DNA of 64,000 nt from Mesostigma viride (Eukaryota > Streptophyta > Mesostigmatophyceae > Mesostigmatales > Mesostigmataceae). The position numbers and the translations under genes were made by a program. The number at the start of each line of letters is the position of its first letter. Positions within the stretch are counted from its first letter, which is position 1. Shown here piece by piece: positions 12,101-23,215 of the stretch. Where the stretch lies: assembly GCA_009746045.1 (NCBI GenBank), contig RPFO01001370.1, positions 79,384 through 143,383 of the forward strand. The letters run 5' to 3'. The notes under the pieces were generated by a model. That model did no database searches, was not told the DNA's origin, and saw only the letters and a list, made by a program, of their open reading frames with translations.

Positions 12101-13851
12101 TTCCCGCAGTTTGCATGGCACAATTTGCATTGCTCCTGGCCTCATCCAGCCACTCTGCGCATCTGCCTGCAACCGGCTTCTACCTTGCGCGTGCAGTGTC
12201 CCTCCCCTTCATGTTGGAGGAGTTGGCGGAGCTCAAGGCGGGCCTGGCGGCGCTGGCGCAGGAGGTGGAGGCCGCCAAACCAAAGGGCCCCGGTGCCGCG
12301 GGTCTCTCCCTCTTTGCGCCGGTCAACCGCAAGGACAAGCAGCACAACGTGCGCGCCGAGCGGCTGTACAAGCGGCTCAACTCCTTCTTCAAAGGTAACC
12401 CTGAGGGCTTGTGGAACCCAACGTTCTTGTCGAGGTCAACCCACGGCACTTTGGCACCTCCGAGATAGCAGAACCTCCAGGACCTTTCTTTTGGTAGACA
12501 AACACGGGTGAGGCAGCAATGGGCAGCCATCGACTAGCGGGGCCCAGCTGGTACTGCCAATGTCGCACAGGGTGGTGAGGGGTGTAGGCCACCCCATGCC
12601 CACAACCCGTGGTTGAAACAAATTGTTCGATTTGACAACTCTTATCCCTAGAATGGAAAGTCGGTTTCCCATGCCAGGTTCCGTTAGAGCTTGCCTTCCG
12701 CACATTGATATCAGCTATTACCGCTGCTTTGTTTCAAGCAAGACTCGCATGATACTTTGTTGCAAGCAAGACTCGCATGATACTTTGTTACAAGCAAGAC
12801 TCGCATGATACTTTGTTTCAAGCAAGACTCGCATGATACTTTGTTGCAAGCAAGACTCGCATGATACTTTGTTACAAGCAAGACTCGCATGATACTTTGT
12901 TTCAAGCAAGACTCGCATGATACGGTTGTGCCTGGCCTTGCCTGCCCGTCACGTGGTAATGCGCGGTGTTGCCCTTGATGTGCCACAGACGCGTCCAAGA
13001 GCCTGGAGCAGCTGGAGAAGACGGTGGCCAACGCCAAGGGCTGGTTTGCGCGCGCGGCCGTGTTCTTTGGGGAGAGCCCCGACGCACAGCCCAATGAGTT
13101 CTTCGGCAAGTTTGCCGCCTTCATGCAGGTAAGCTTTCACCGCCTTCACGCAGGTGGGTACCACAGGGGCATGCATGGCCGCCTACGTGCATTTGGTAGA
13201 GGTGCCTGGCTAGTTTGGTGCAAGTGGCCACCCCTGTACATGTACAATTAAGCTTTCGTGTCTTCATCATTTGGATACGTCCTGCTTCATGGGCCAGGGC
13301 GTTGTGCTCCTTTGCAGAACTTTGGGGGCACAGCAGCCCTGTCAATTGTCATGTGATTTATGCTGGTTATGGTTTGTACATGGCAGCCATCAGAATGCCA
13401 TACTCCCTGAATGTCCGGTACTGGTATGACATAAACGACAGCATTGGACCATCTGACCTGGTTTCCAGTGGGGCTGGTGTACAATAGGGTGTCATTCCCC
13501 TCCACTTGTCCACCACTTTGCTGTCATTTGCACTGTGCTATACACCCGGAACAGCATCTCAAGCTGGCGCGGGCGGACCGAGCCAAGGTGCTTGCGTGCG
13601 TGTCCCTGGGGTCTGCACCCAGCTCACCAGGCAGTAGCCGAGGCCCGAGCTCCCCCACACATGCGTCAAGTCAGGGGCCTGGTTCTCCAACATTCTCCTT
13701 GAGCCGGTATAGCCTGGAGGCCAGTCTCAGCCGTGAGATTGAGTCCAAGTTTCCTTCTGGTGCTGGGAGTGGTGTGGGCAACGATGTGACTGGCACGAAT
13801 GCGATCAGTCGGTTGGACAGCCCGCGCCTTGCCTTCAAGCAATACTTGTAA
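131..13851 (+). CDS. Formin (FH2 domain), 3' part of gene, nine exons
   Basis: Formins nucleate and processively elongate unbranched actin filaments through a dimeric FH2 domain. Exons deduced from AG/GT boundaries and matching phases are 131-191, 2941-3003, 3843-3998, 4920-4996, 8583-8634, 11619-11697, 12197-12394, 12989-13128 and 13555-13851 (stop TAA). They encode about 374 residues. In order they match FH2 landmarks: LPTDSELK; AYTGDPELLGTAEKYFLA; VPRLEQKL; the hallmark LGNLMN with GFKLDSL; MKSTDGRTTLLHYL; a helical segment; FFGESPDAQPNEFFGKF; then a Ser/Pro-rich tail. The 5' part (rest of FH2, FH1 and any N-terminal domain) lies before the window. Introns are large: 2.7, 0.8, 0.9, 3.6, 3.0, 0.5, 0.6 and 0.4 kb. 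The family call is firm. The donor after 191 (GTGCGC) and the acceptor at 12196 are the least certain junctions. Confidence 0.9.
391..588. repeat. 27-bp minisatellite, about 7 copies
   Basis: A 27-bp unit containing CCTGCGCTGGTCCAC plus a variable ACACAATGGG segment repeats about seven times. It lies in the first formin intron of the window, directly before the 39-bp array. Confidence 0.85.
640..2781. repeat. 39-bp minisatellite, about 55 copies, CACGTG in each unit
   Basis: The unit contains GGGTGGGTCCACGTGTCC then ATGG, a G run and TTGCAGCACCAAC. Units are 39 bp, or 38 bp where the G run is one shorter. Rare variants change CACC to CGCC or GGGG to GGAG. The array is intronic (192-2940) in the formin gene. 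Each unit carries a CACGTG palindrome. Because 38- and 39-bp units alternate, all frames on both strands stay open for long distances, producing false giant ORFs. Confidence 0.95.
4981..5185 (+). repeat. Degenerate duplications of a formin exon end and its donor
   Basis: The exon end ACAGCCTGCAGCG|GTGCGTGC recurs downstream as ACAGCCTGCAGTGGCGCTTG (about 5039), ACAGCCTGCAGTGGTGCACG (about 5099) and ACAGCCTGCAGCCGTGTGTG (about 5166). CTCTACCCTAAACCC-type sequence lies between, including three CCCTAAA telomere-like units near 5073-5091. Only the first copy keeps the reading frame and donor expected by the FH2 phase. Confidence 0.7.
5573..8395. repeat. 46-bp pyrimidine-rich minisatellite, about 61 copies
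   Basis: The unit is composed of CTTCTGCTCCTCTTTCTTTA followed by CCTTCACACTCGCCTAGCCTTCTCT. Variants include TACC to TACT, TTCAC to CTCAC, and 2-4 bp deletions near CTTCTG. The array fills most of the 3.6-kb formin intron (4997-8582). The plus (transcribed-sense) strand is almost purely C/T, so the template strand is a long interrupted polypurine tract. Confidence 0.95.
8697..8850. repeat. 27-bp minisatellite with TTGTGGCGTGTGCGG core
   Basis: Five to six degenerate units of about 27 bp with the core GCTTGCGTTGTGGCGTGTGCG lie just downstream of the formin exon at 8583-8634, inside the intron. From 8850 to about 9290 I see nothing recognisable. Confidence 0.65.
9290..11033 (+). mobile_element. 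LINE-like element, ORF1 only, with 3' hairpin and TTAATT tail
   Basis: An interspersed element sits in the formin intron. A plus-strand ORF1-like sequence (about 9398-10646) is followed by an untranslated tail, a short hairpin (ACTCCCAACGGAGT, 10988-11001) and an AT tail containing ATTAATTAATAA. The same tail organisation recurs at 14114-14160, 15403-15450, 26666-26790/50680-50850 and 55625-55660. No reverse transcriptase ORF is present here. The left end is estimated from the first coding-like sequence and could be off by about 100 bp. Confidence 0.65.
9398..10646 (+). pseudogene. LINE ORF1p-like protein remnant (RRM/CTD-like C-terminus)
   Basis: Three overlapping frames together read as one protein broken by frameshifts near 9545-9775 and 10050-10130. 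The longest intact stretch, 10002-10646, contains RSHNVIVKHFELLEGENSEK, then PLLLLTFEYIADK, then LDDDLTLAQQQRRRELWP and YWRGAVIYVD. The pattern of an R.hNVIV strand followed by DLT..QQ..R..LWP resembles the RRM plus C-terminal RNA-binding region of LINE ORF1 proteins. The minus-strand ORF at 14526-14924 is homologous (LDDDLTPAQQQQRRDLWP, YWRGGD), which shows it is a repeated family. It would bind element RNA. Assignment to a specific LINE clade is not possible without ORF2. Confidence 0.55.
12728..12924. repeat. 28-bp minisatellite, 7 copies
   Basis: The unit is CAAGCAAGACTCGCATGATA followed by CTTTGTTN, where the last base rotates between T, G and A (TTTC, TTGC, TTAC). The regular order of variants implies amplification of an 84-bp higher-order block. 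It lies in the formin intron 12395-12988. Confidence 0.9.
13109..13160 (+). repeat. Local duplication of formin exon end and donor
   Basis: The exon 8 end CCGCCTTCATGCAG|GTAAGC is repeated about 25 bp downstream as CCGCCTTCACGCAG|GTGGGT. This creates a second potential 5' splice site. Phase with the next exon (13555) is kept only by the first donor. Confidence 0.7.
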
Positions 13852-14113
13852 TCTGCTCAAGAGATGTTCATCAGTAAAACCTGGCGCCTTACCTGGAGGC
13901 TGGCCAACCTATTGCGTGGCCTGTGATTTGGTAGGTCCTCGGTACAGCAACCCTATCTGCAGCAGTCGCTGGTAATGCCTGCTTGAGCTCTGACAGCACA
14001 TGCAACTTCAGGAGGCCTAGGCATATGTGCTAGCGTGGCCGCAACATCTTTTCGAAACCGGTTACCTCAACCCCAGCATAATATGTCATGAATGGGGTTT
14101 GCCTGCATGTGCC
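13852..14113. other. Formin 3' flank, nothing recognised
   Basis: This stretch follows the formin stop codon and should include its 3' UTR. No clear polyadenylation signal of the algal TGTAA type could be assigned with confidence. Confidence 0.4.
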
Positions 14114-14940
14114 CATCAATTAATTAATTAATTAAACTCGTGCTCCCGTTGGGGAGTCACGGAGCACCGGAGTGCTTTTAATCCCTGTATGTGCACAACA
14201 GGAAGAAAGGGCAGAGACCCCCTTTCTCCTTCATGCCAGAGGCATGCCACAGCTGCAATCGGACACGGTAGACGATCCGGCAAGGTCTGTGGGTGCAATA
14301 AGGCCCATGTGAGAATATCATAACTCCGAGCGTGGGCAAGTAAACTGGTCATAGCCAGGACGTAGCATGGCTGTACAAGGGCTAAGCTAAGGCTATGGCT
14401 GGTTGTGTACCGTGGGTTAGCGGTGCACATGACTAGGTATGGTGGCACGGCTAGGCACACATTCTAGGCTTGGCTGCCATGGCGGCAGTGACTACCAATG
14501 ATTATACAAGGTAGCTAGGGCAATTCTAGCCCGCAGGGGGCGTCCACATCGTGTGGTTGATCATCCGGTCCCCGCCCCTCCAGTACACCTTGGGCTTCTG
14601 GGGGTCCTGCTTGTGGCGGAGGTATTCAGGCCACAGGTCGCGTCGCTGCTGCTGCTGAGCGGGGGTCAGGTCGTCGTCCAGCGTCCAGGTGAGGTCATGC
14701 AACCGCTTGCGACGAGAAAGGAGCCGCCGCTTGTCCTCAGGGGAGGGGAAGGTGAGCAGGACTGGTGGGGGAGCCGCCTTGTCCCGTGAGTGGGGAAGGC
14801 GGTGGCACCCGCGCAGCTCTACCTCACCTACCAGGCCCATGAGGGTATTAGGAGCTGGTCCTGTGCCCATGGAATGCCTCGGCTTGGTGCCCAGAAGAGC
14901 TATTGGTGCTCTACGGCTTCGCAAGGCAACCCATCATTAA
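14114..14940 (-). mobile_element. LINE-like ORF1-only fragment, minus strand
   Basis: This is a second member of the family at 9290-11033 in the opposite orientation. Reading the minus strand: an ORF1 C-terminal part (14924-14526, 132 residues), an untranslated segment, a hairpin (CTCCCGTTGGGGAG, 14143-14156) and a tail of AATT repeats (14118-14135). The protein aligns by eye to the first copy over the DLTPAQQ..RRDLWP and VYWRG regions. It is 5' truncated, as expected for target-primed insertion. Confidence 0.65.
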
Positions 14941-15402
14941 TCCTGGCGTTCTACCCTCTAGTCGAAAGCTTCTGGGTAGCAACCATCGAAAACTTCTTGG
15001 TTACAACCTGGCCATTTGTCAAGCTTTACATGTGGTGCATTGAGCTCCCAAAACTATATGAAGTGAGACGACTATGCCTGGACGCATGGCGATCCAACGC
15101 CGTGGAAGGACTAGGGTAGTTGACTGAGAGGAAAGACGCGAAGGCCGCGTGGCTATCTCTAGGTAGACCTGCATGGAGGGAGACAGAGGGTAATAAGAAA
15201 GGTTGATAGGGATCGAAACCACACATATACACACACACTCACACACACCACCACGACCATCACAAACAACCAAAGCTATATGGTTGGGGCATGATGCAGA
15301 CAGTATTTGAAACTTACGTGTAATTATTTTTTAATGAGATTAGCATAGTACTCTGTGGCATGCCCATGCGCATGACACGCAAGTACTTACTTACTTCCAC
15401 AG

Positions 15403-15450
15403 CCTCCCCACGGAGGTATGTTCTTAACAAATTAATTAAATTTATTTATG
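15403..15450 (+). mobile_element. 3' tip of a LINE-like element
   Basis: A hairpin CCTCCCCACGGAGG (15403-15416) is followed by ATGTTCTTAAC and AAATTAATTAAATTTATTTA. This is the same hairpin-plus-AT-tail structure as the other family members. It is probably a severely 5'-truncated insertion. Confidence 0.45.
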
Positions 15451-15475
15451 AGTTGCACTTACCATTGCATTTACA

Positions 15476-15952
15476 GTGCATTCATCAATCACAAGCCCCG
15501 TAAAACTCTCGTACTTCGGTGTTACATTAAATTTCTTGACATCGAAAAGGGCCGGTGAGATGCAGCTCCCGGTATGCAAGATCCCGACCAGCCCCAACGG
15601 TAGGGGACAAACCTTGATTTTCTCCAACCCGCCTCCATGTGTTTTGGCCAGCCAACTTTCCGGACGGACAATGCCCTGGTCCAAAAATCGGATCTGCAAT
15701 TGAGACCAGATTCGGCTGTTACTGACGTAAAGGGAAAACAACGAATATGTACTCGCTCAAAACGGATCACCTAATCCCGGCATCCAAGAACCGGAAAGTT
15801 CAAGGTTGGAACTGTACTATTTACGACGTTCTTCAGGGTATCATTACGCTCCGAGGAATGAATCCGATCATTACAGATATCATGTCCCACCAAGTGGACG
15901 TGATCTCAAGGTGATGTCAGCTGATTGACGTGATGACTGTCTGGTTGTGTAC
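15476..15952 (+). other. Unassigned coding-like segments
   Basis: Opposing open frames occur here: plus 15476-15703 (75 residues), plus about 15748-15918 (56 residues, starting MYSLKTDHLIPASKNRKVQG) and minus 15741-15442 (99 residues). The local composition is more balanced than the flanks. The 56-residue piece contains YDVLQGIITLRGMNPIITDI. I do not recognise a family and cannot decide the coding strand. It may be a fragment of a mobile or viral gene. Nothing recognisable lies between 15952 and 16785. Confidence 0.25.
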
Positions 15953-16799
15953 TTTATGTATGTAACTGTCATTTATAAGGTCCAACATTGGCATTAGTTG
16001 GCCCATCTGTACAAGCATTCGCATCCCCAGCAACGCTGTCCTTGTGGTGACACGGCCGACATCAGGGCCGCAGCGCCTGCAGTTTCCGAATCGCGGGTAT
16101 TCTGCTGCCATAGTCTCTCGGCTGCCACCAGGAGCACAAAGCCATAGCAAGAAACACCATGCATCAGTGCGAGTGATGAGCCGCTTACATGCATGGCGGG
16201 CTTGCAGGAAATAATATGCAGCAAAGGACTACGCGTTGTACGGCATAAATCATGTAAGAGGATAGCACCATGATGCTGTCAGAGCTCCATGACCACCCAT
16301 CCTCTGTCCCATCGGGGGAAGCCTTGCAGACAGAGCCTTCGAACACGGAGACTTTGTGGGAAAACTGTGTCCACAAGGCCAATGCACACTACTGTTTACT
16401 ACTGCATCGCCAGCAACAAGTAACAGCTATGATTGTCCAGAAGGGTCTAAGCGATATCACAAAATACATTCAGGTGCCACCGGGCAAACATACACCCATC
16501 ATGGTGGGTCAACGACCGTTGGCCAACCATGCAGTGCTACGGGCTCCCATGCAACAGGTGACCCGCAATATGCCAGCATGCTGGAAGTAACATCACCCTT
16601 AACAAACTGCTGATGCTCATTCGCACTGCCGGATGACTGAACCAAAAATAAGCATGCAACCAGCCGTGTCTATATTCATGCATGGTATCGGTCAGAATAG
16701 GAACAGGTGTAGGAGAAGTAGGAATACTAGTAGAGGTGCACATGTCGTGACCGCGTAAGCGGAAGTGATATTTGCGGCAGTGCAGTGGTTGAGGTGAAA

Positions 16800-17382
<583 letters not shown>

Positions 17383-17434
17383 CAGCAGCACGAGACACCA
17401 CATCGCGAAGCTGACAGGGTGGGCGCCATCCAAG

Positions 17435-17612
17435 CAGTGTGAACTAGTACGCTGTATTATACGGTAAATACGCCGTATTATACAATAGGGGGGGGCGGGT
17501 TGGCGTAGTGCCGTATTGCCAATAATACGCGTATAATGGCGCGTATTATACGCGATACGGCACTACGCCGAGGTTCGGCGTATTGACGTACTAGCAGTAC
17601 TAACTCACACTG
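17435..17612. mobile_element. hAT-type MITE, 178 bp, 8-bp TSD
   Basis: The termini CAGTGTGAACTAGTAC and (reverse complement of the right end) CAGTGTGAGTTAGTAC are imperfect inverted repeats. They are flanked by an exact 8-bp direct repeat CATCCAAG (17427-17434 and 17613-17620). CAGTG ends and 8-bp duplications are hAT features. The interior is strongly palindromic, with arms GCGTAGTGCCGTAT and ATACGGCACTACGC around AATAATACGCG/CGCGTATTAT. It has no coding capacity. Confidence 0.85.
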
Positions 17613-17734
17613 CATCCAAGCCCACCCTGGCAGCTGTTGGCTGCCTTGCCAGCCCTTGCAAGGCAACGGCCGCCGCCGCCGCACCCGGGGGTGGCATCCC
17701 TGGGATGCGGCGGGCGCTCCTGCGGCGCGCTCAC

Positions 17735-20700
17735 CTTGCTGATGTCCGACGAATGGTCCGGGCAGGCAATGTCGTAGCTCTCCGACACGCGGCAGCCCGC
17801 GATGTATGCGCATGGCCAGTGGTAGACGACCTTGCACTTCTTGTGGACGCACCGCACCGCCGCCATCTTGCGCGAGCAGAGCGCACACTCCTGCGCACAC
17901 ACATCTCGCACGGTGACCCGCGCTCGGCGTCCCAAGGACATGGGAGTGCCCCCAACCAGCAACGACAATCGAGTGGAGAAAGGGAGTCAGTTTCCGCTAG
18001 CAGGCGGTGCACAGGTGCATGTACACAACGATGCTCCCCCAGAAGGCACAACGGAAACCACACGCAGCATTCCCAAACAAATGGTTGGCTTTTGTGCGTG
18101 GACCATTAACGGCATGGGGATGCCACATCGGTGCAACAACGCCCACATGCCCACAGCAGCAGCACGTGTTCTCTTCTCCGCGTGGCCACGCAACGCGCAC
18201 AGCGCGTGGCTCTGGTTGGGCCTGCCCCACCCTTGGCCTGGCGATGCAGGCCTGCCACAGCAGCCTGGTGCGGATGCCCCATACAAGCCTCCACGCAGAC
18301 AGGGTTACAGGATTGACAATCCTCACCCTCACGGCCCTCTCATTCTAGCCACGCTAGAAAACAGTCAATCATGAAGAACCGTCTACATCTACACAGCAAG
18401 GCGGCCAGCCAACACAGGTGTGCTCCTCGCTGCTCTTGCTCACCGCTCGCTCGCATCCCATCAGCGTCTTCATCAGCTGGTACTCGTTGATGAGGCCGTC
18501 CTTCACCAGCTCTGCGCTGCCCGTGAAGAGCATGCACTCATCGTGCACCCACAGGCAGCGCTCGCCGAAACCAGGGTAGAAGGGGCCTGCCAGGGTCTCT
18601 GAGATGAACACGCCTGCTCCCACGTCCGGCAACCGGGCGGGAGCGCAGGGCGGCGGGATGGGCAGCGGGACAGGCACATGCGGGTTGTAGCAGTGGTTGG
18701 TATGGCAAGAGCATGATGCATCCGCGTTCATGCGGGGAACCAAAGGGGCTCATGGCAGGGACCACAGAACGTGCACGCAGGGCAGCAAGACCACCGCGCG
18801 GCCAGCCGCGCGCACTTAGGGCAGCAAGACCAGGACCAGCCGATGACACTCACACCTCACGTCGCACAGCATACGTCACAAACTTGCCTTATGGCTGGGT
18901 GCCCGCAACCTAGTGCAACACATCATACATCCATGGCGTAGCCCAGATCCCAACCATTACTCTCCGTTGACTTGCCACCAAGAACCACCAGCGATCCTGG
19001 TCCCCTTGCCTGCCACCGTACACCGTACTGTGTGCTGGCAGTACAGCCATGTCGACCAGCCAGCGGCGCCTGCTCCTTAGCACCCACGCAGAATAAACAC
19101 GGGGGCATGTGCAAGCAACCAGCGGCCAACGTGGCGCCAAAATCCACCACCGCAATGCTCCCAAAAACGGGCTGACCCCGACCACACCTTGGAAACGGTT
19201 CCATCACGTCTCCCAGCCCGCCCGCCCACGCGGATTGCCGCAAACCGGTGGATGGCCGCAAGTGCTCCGCCATATGGCTCCCCATATACCCCCCATACAT
19301 CTCCCACGCAGCCCTCACCGTGCACTTTGGAGGCTGGGTCATCGCACATCTCACACGTGGCCCTCACCTTGCACTTTGGAGGCTGGGTCATCGCACATCT
19401 CCCACGCAGCCCTCACCTTGCACTTTGGAGGCTGGGTCATCGCACATCTCACACGTGGCCCTCACCTTGCACTTTGGAGGCTGGGTCATCGCACATCTCA
19501 CACGTAGCCCTAACCTTGCACTTTGGAGGCTGGGTCATCGCACATCTCCCACGTAGCCCTCACCTTGCACTTTGGAGGCTGGGTCATCGCACATCTCACA
19601 CGTGGCCCTCACCTTGCACTTTGGAGGCTGGGTCATCGCACATCTCCCACGTGGCCCTCACCTTGCACTTTGGAGGCTGGGTCATCGCACATCTCACACG
19701 TGGCCCTCACCTTGCACTTTGGAGGCTGGGTCATCGCACATCTCACACGTAGCCCTCACCTTGCGCTTTAGAGGCTGGGTCATCGCACATCTCCCACGCA
19801 GCCCTCACCGTGCACTTTGGAGGCTGGGTCATCGCACATCTCCCACGCAGCCCTCACCGTGCACTTTGGAGGCTGGGTCATCGCACATCTCCCACGCAGC
19901 CCTCACCTTGCACTTTGGAGGCTGGGTCATCGCACATCTCACACGTGGCCCTCACCTTGCACTTTGGAGGCTGGGTCATCGCACATCTCCCACGCAGCCC
20001 TCACCTTGCACTTTGGAGGCTGGGTCATCGCACATCTCCCACGTGGCCCTCACCTTGCACTTTGGAGGCTGGGTCATCGCACATCTCACACGTAGCCCTA
20101 ACCTTGCACTTTGGAGGCTGGGTCATCGCACATCTCACACGTAGCCCTCACCTTGCACTTTGGAGGCTGGGTCATCGCACATCTCACACGTGGCCCTCAC
20201 CTTGCACTTTGGAGGCTGGGTCATCGCACATCTCCCACGCAGCCCTCACCTTGCACTTTGGAGGCTGGGTCATCGCACATCTCACACGTGGCCCTCACCT
20301 TGCACTTTGGAGGCTGGGTCATCGCACATCTCACACGTAGCCCTCACCTTGCGCTTTAGAGGCTGGGTCATCGCACATCTCCCACGCAGCCCTCACCGTG
20401 CACTTTGGAGGCTGGGTCATCGCACATCTCCCACGCAGCCCTCACCGTGCACTTTGGAGGCTGGGTCATCGCACATCTCACACGCAGCCCTCACCTTGCA
20501 CTTTGGAGGCTGGGTCATCGCACATCTCCCACGCAGCCCTCACCTTGCACTTTGGAGGCTGGGTCATCGCACATCTCCCACGCAGCCCTCACCTTGCACT
20601 TTGGAGGCTGGGTCATCGCACATCTCCCACGCAGCCCTCACCTTGCACTTTGGAGGCTGGGTCATCGCACATCTCCCACGCAGCCCTCACCTTGCGCTTT

Positions 20701-22737
20701 AGAGGCTGGGTCATCGCACATCTCCCACGCAGCCCTCACCGTGCACTTTGGAGGCCGGGTCATCGCACATCTCCCACGCAGCCCTCACCTTGCACTTTGG
20801 AGGCTGGGTCATCGCACATCTCCCACGCAGCCCTCACCTTGCACTTTGGAGGCTGGGTCATCGCACATCTCCCACGCAGCCCTCACCTTGCACTTTGGAG
20901 GCTGGGTCATCGCACATCTCCCACGCAGCCCTCACCTTGCGCTTTAGAGGCTGGGTCATCGCACATCTCCCACGCAGCCCTCACCGTGCACTTTGGAGGC
21001 TGGGTCATCGCACATCTCCCACGCAGCCCTCACCTTGCACTTTGGAGGCTGGGTCATCGCACATCTCCCACGCAGCCCTCACCTTGCACTTTGGAGGCTG
21101 GGTCATCGCACATCTCCCACGCAGCCCTCACCTTGCACTTTGGAGGCTGGGTCATCGCACATCTCCCACGCAGCCCTCACCTTGCACTTTGGAGGCTGGG
21201 TCATCGCACATCTCCCACGCAGCCCTCACCTTGCGCTTTAGAGGCTGGGTCATCGCACACCTCCCACGCAGCCCTCACCTTGCACCTTGGAGGCCGGGTA
21301 GTCGCACATCTCACACGTGGCCTTCTCCTGTACCAGGTTCTGTAACTGCAGCGCAAGCAGAGGGGGGGCAAAATCAAGGGGGTTGGAGGTATGGGGGTTG
21401 GAGGGAATGGGGGCGCAAGCACGGGGGCAGATGCGTGCACGGGAGTGTGAGCGTGGGTGCAGGGTGAGAGGGCTGGCAGCAGGGGAAGGACACGCCTGCA
21501 CAGTACGTACAGGGACATCCTGAGGGAACGCAGGGAAAAAAGAGCCGGTGCGAAGGCGGACTTCTGCCATCGGCCCACCGGCAGGGGCAGGCTGGGTATG
21601 CGGCAGCACACCAGCACATGCGCAGGCAGCACGTGTACTGCACATCCGGGGGCGGTGGTCAGAGCCGCCCCAGTGCGGGCCGGGATACAACCCGCAGCCA
21701 GTTGGGGGCCCCCCATGCAGCAACTGGGTAGCCCTCATGCCTGGCTGTGGGAAGGTCGGGAGACATGCACGCGCGGTACCGGCAAGCAGGTGGCTGGGCA
21801 CCGGCACCAAGAATGTGCTGCCGCACACACAGGATGTGCCAGGGGCGCATGCCTGATTGCTACAGGATACAGCATCCCAGAGCCGCCGAACATTTTCTTG
21901 TCGGTTGCTAACTTGCTCGGGTGGTCGGGTTGTCAAATTGCCTGTCTGTTTTGTTTGGACCGCCCACATTGGTAGTTTTATGATGCGATCAGTTTTGCCT
22001 CGTTCATACTTGGCATTCAGGCTGGATGGGCTGGTTTGCCCAGCAGGGGTCACAAGGGTTTCACCATTTGCTTGGCCTTGCCTGTTTGGTTTTGTACCAG
22101 CCGGCCAACCTAGCCCAGGATTTGCTACTTGGCCTGCCCGCCTGCCCACCCACCCACCCGCCCGCCCGCCCGCCGCCCGCCCGCCCGCCCGCCCGCCCGC
22201 CCGCCCGCCCGCCGCCCGCCCGCCCGCCCGCCCGCCCGCCCGCCGCCCGCCCGCCCGCCGCCCGCCTGCCCGCCCGCCGCCCGCCCGCCCGCCCGCCCGC
22301 CTGCCCGCCCGCCCGCCCGCCGCCCGCCCGCCCGCCTGCCCGGCTGCCCGGCTGCCAGGCTGCCTGGCTGCCCGGCTGCCCGGCCGCCCGCCTGCCCGCC
22401 TGCCCGCCCCCCTGCTTGCCAGCCCGCCTGCCCGCCTGCCCGCCTACACGCCTTGCCGGCTGCGCGCCCACCTGCCAGCCTGCCCGCCTGGTTAATCAGT
22501 ATATGGCCCATACCAATTGCAGTGGATGCCGTGCAAACGCAGCAAGGCTGCGCCCCACCCCCTCGTGGCACCCACCTGCGGCCGTCTCTCCCAGTGGTCC
22601 CCCACCCACACGTAGTGCAGGCGCAGCTCCTTGAGGCTGCAGTTGTCGTCGCGCTCGCAGCGGCCCGGGTAGTAGAGGTTGACCGTCTTGCCGCGCGGCT
22701 TGGACAGCACGACCGCCTCCCACCACGTGTCACGCCA
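17735..22737 (-). CDS. Chromatin-reader protein with Agenet/Tudor-like segment and extended PHD finger (partial, four exons)
   Basis: Minus-strand exons with consistent phases are 22737-22576, 21345-21279, 18613-18444 and 17890-17735 (148 residues). Exon 1 reads WRDTWWEAVVLSKP...LYYPG...LRLHYVWVGDHWE, resembling Agenet/Tudor-like histone-binding folds (tentative). Exons 2-4 form an extended PHD (Cys2HisCys5HisCys2His): CEMC, WVHDEC, a Cys near MGCERA, CALC, CVHKKC, YHWPC and CPDH. ePHD fingers occur in trithorax-type and other nuclear chromatin proteins and read histone tails or DNA. More exons are expected upstream and perhaps downstream. If exon 4 is read past its GTGAGC donor, the frame runs to a stop inside the adjacent hAT MITE. 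The gene name is not determinable; the ePHD call is strong. Confidence 0.8.
19295..21278 (-). repeat. 49-bp array, about 40 copies, derived from the ePHD exon end and donor
   Basis: On the minus strand each 49-bp unit reads GCCACGTGTGAGATGTGCGA then TGACCCAGCCTCCAAAGTGCAAGGTGAGGG (or variants CCACGCAG/ACACGTGG). The adjoining exon 21345-21279 contains the same sequence, with TGCGACTACCCGGCCTCCAAG and CAAG|GTGAGG as its splice donor. The array therefore consists of tandem copies of the 3' end of that exon plus its 5' splice site. It fills most of the 2.7-kb intron 18614-21278. Confidence 0.9.
21346..22575. other. Intron of the ePHD gene with CCCG/CCG low-complexity tract
   Basis: This is the intron between the first and second ePHD-gene exons. 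About 22129-22490 is an almost pure tract of CCCGCC and CTGCCCGGCTGCC units. Open frames within it (poly-Pro/Arg/Ala) are not genes. The rest shows no recognisable feature. Confidence 0.8.
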
Positions 22738-23009
22738 CTGCCACACCCAGCGGGGGGGACGGTAGCAGCACATGCACACGATTTGCCGGGGATGTCTATT
22801 TACGTGTACATTGGAGACAGGAATGCTACCCCAACACCCAGAAGTATAATTCATCGGCATTCTAGGGACCATATTGCAAAGTAATGCTGATTGCCTCTAG
22901 TTTTGCTTAACGGCAATGATGGTAATCATGGTATGAATCAGAGGTGAAATGGCGGTGCTCTGCCTAACATTGCGGGGTGTATACCGCACAACCAGGGTGG
23001 GAGTGTGGG

Positions 23010-23215
23010 AACATAAACGCCACTGAAAATCGTTGCTAGAACATAAATGCTTGAACATAAACACCACTGAAAATCGTTGCTTGAACATAAATGCTTGAAC
23101 ATAAACACCACTGATCATTGTTGCTTGAACATAAATGCTTGAACATAACACCACTGATCATTGTTGCTTGAATATAAATGCTTGAACATAAACGCTACTG
23201 AACATTGTTGCCTGC
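23010..23215. repeat. 44-bp minisatellite, 4-5 copies
   Basis: The unit GTTGCTTGAACATAAATGCT followed by TGAACATAAACACCACTGATCATT repeats four to five times with small changes. It lies upstream of the ePHD exons, in a region of lower GC. Confidence 0.85.

Noticed and set aside
19109-21467. Series of overlapping plus-strand ORFs with GGWVIAHL repeats
   Set aside because: Antisense translation of the 49-bp exon-derived array; the real exon is on the minus strand.
21857-22884. Pro/Arg/Ala-rich ORFs of 130-250 codons
   Set aside because: Produced by the CCCG/CCG tract. The genuine exon here is minus 22576-22737 only.
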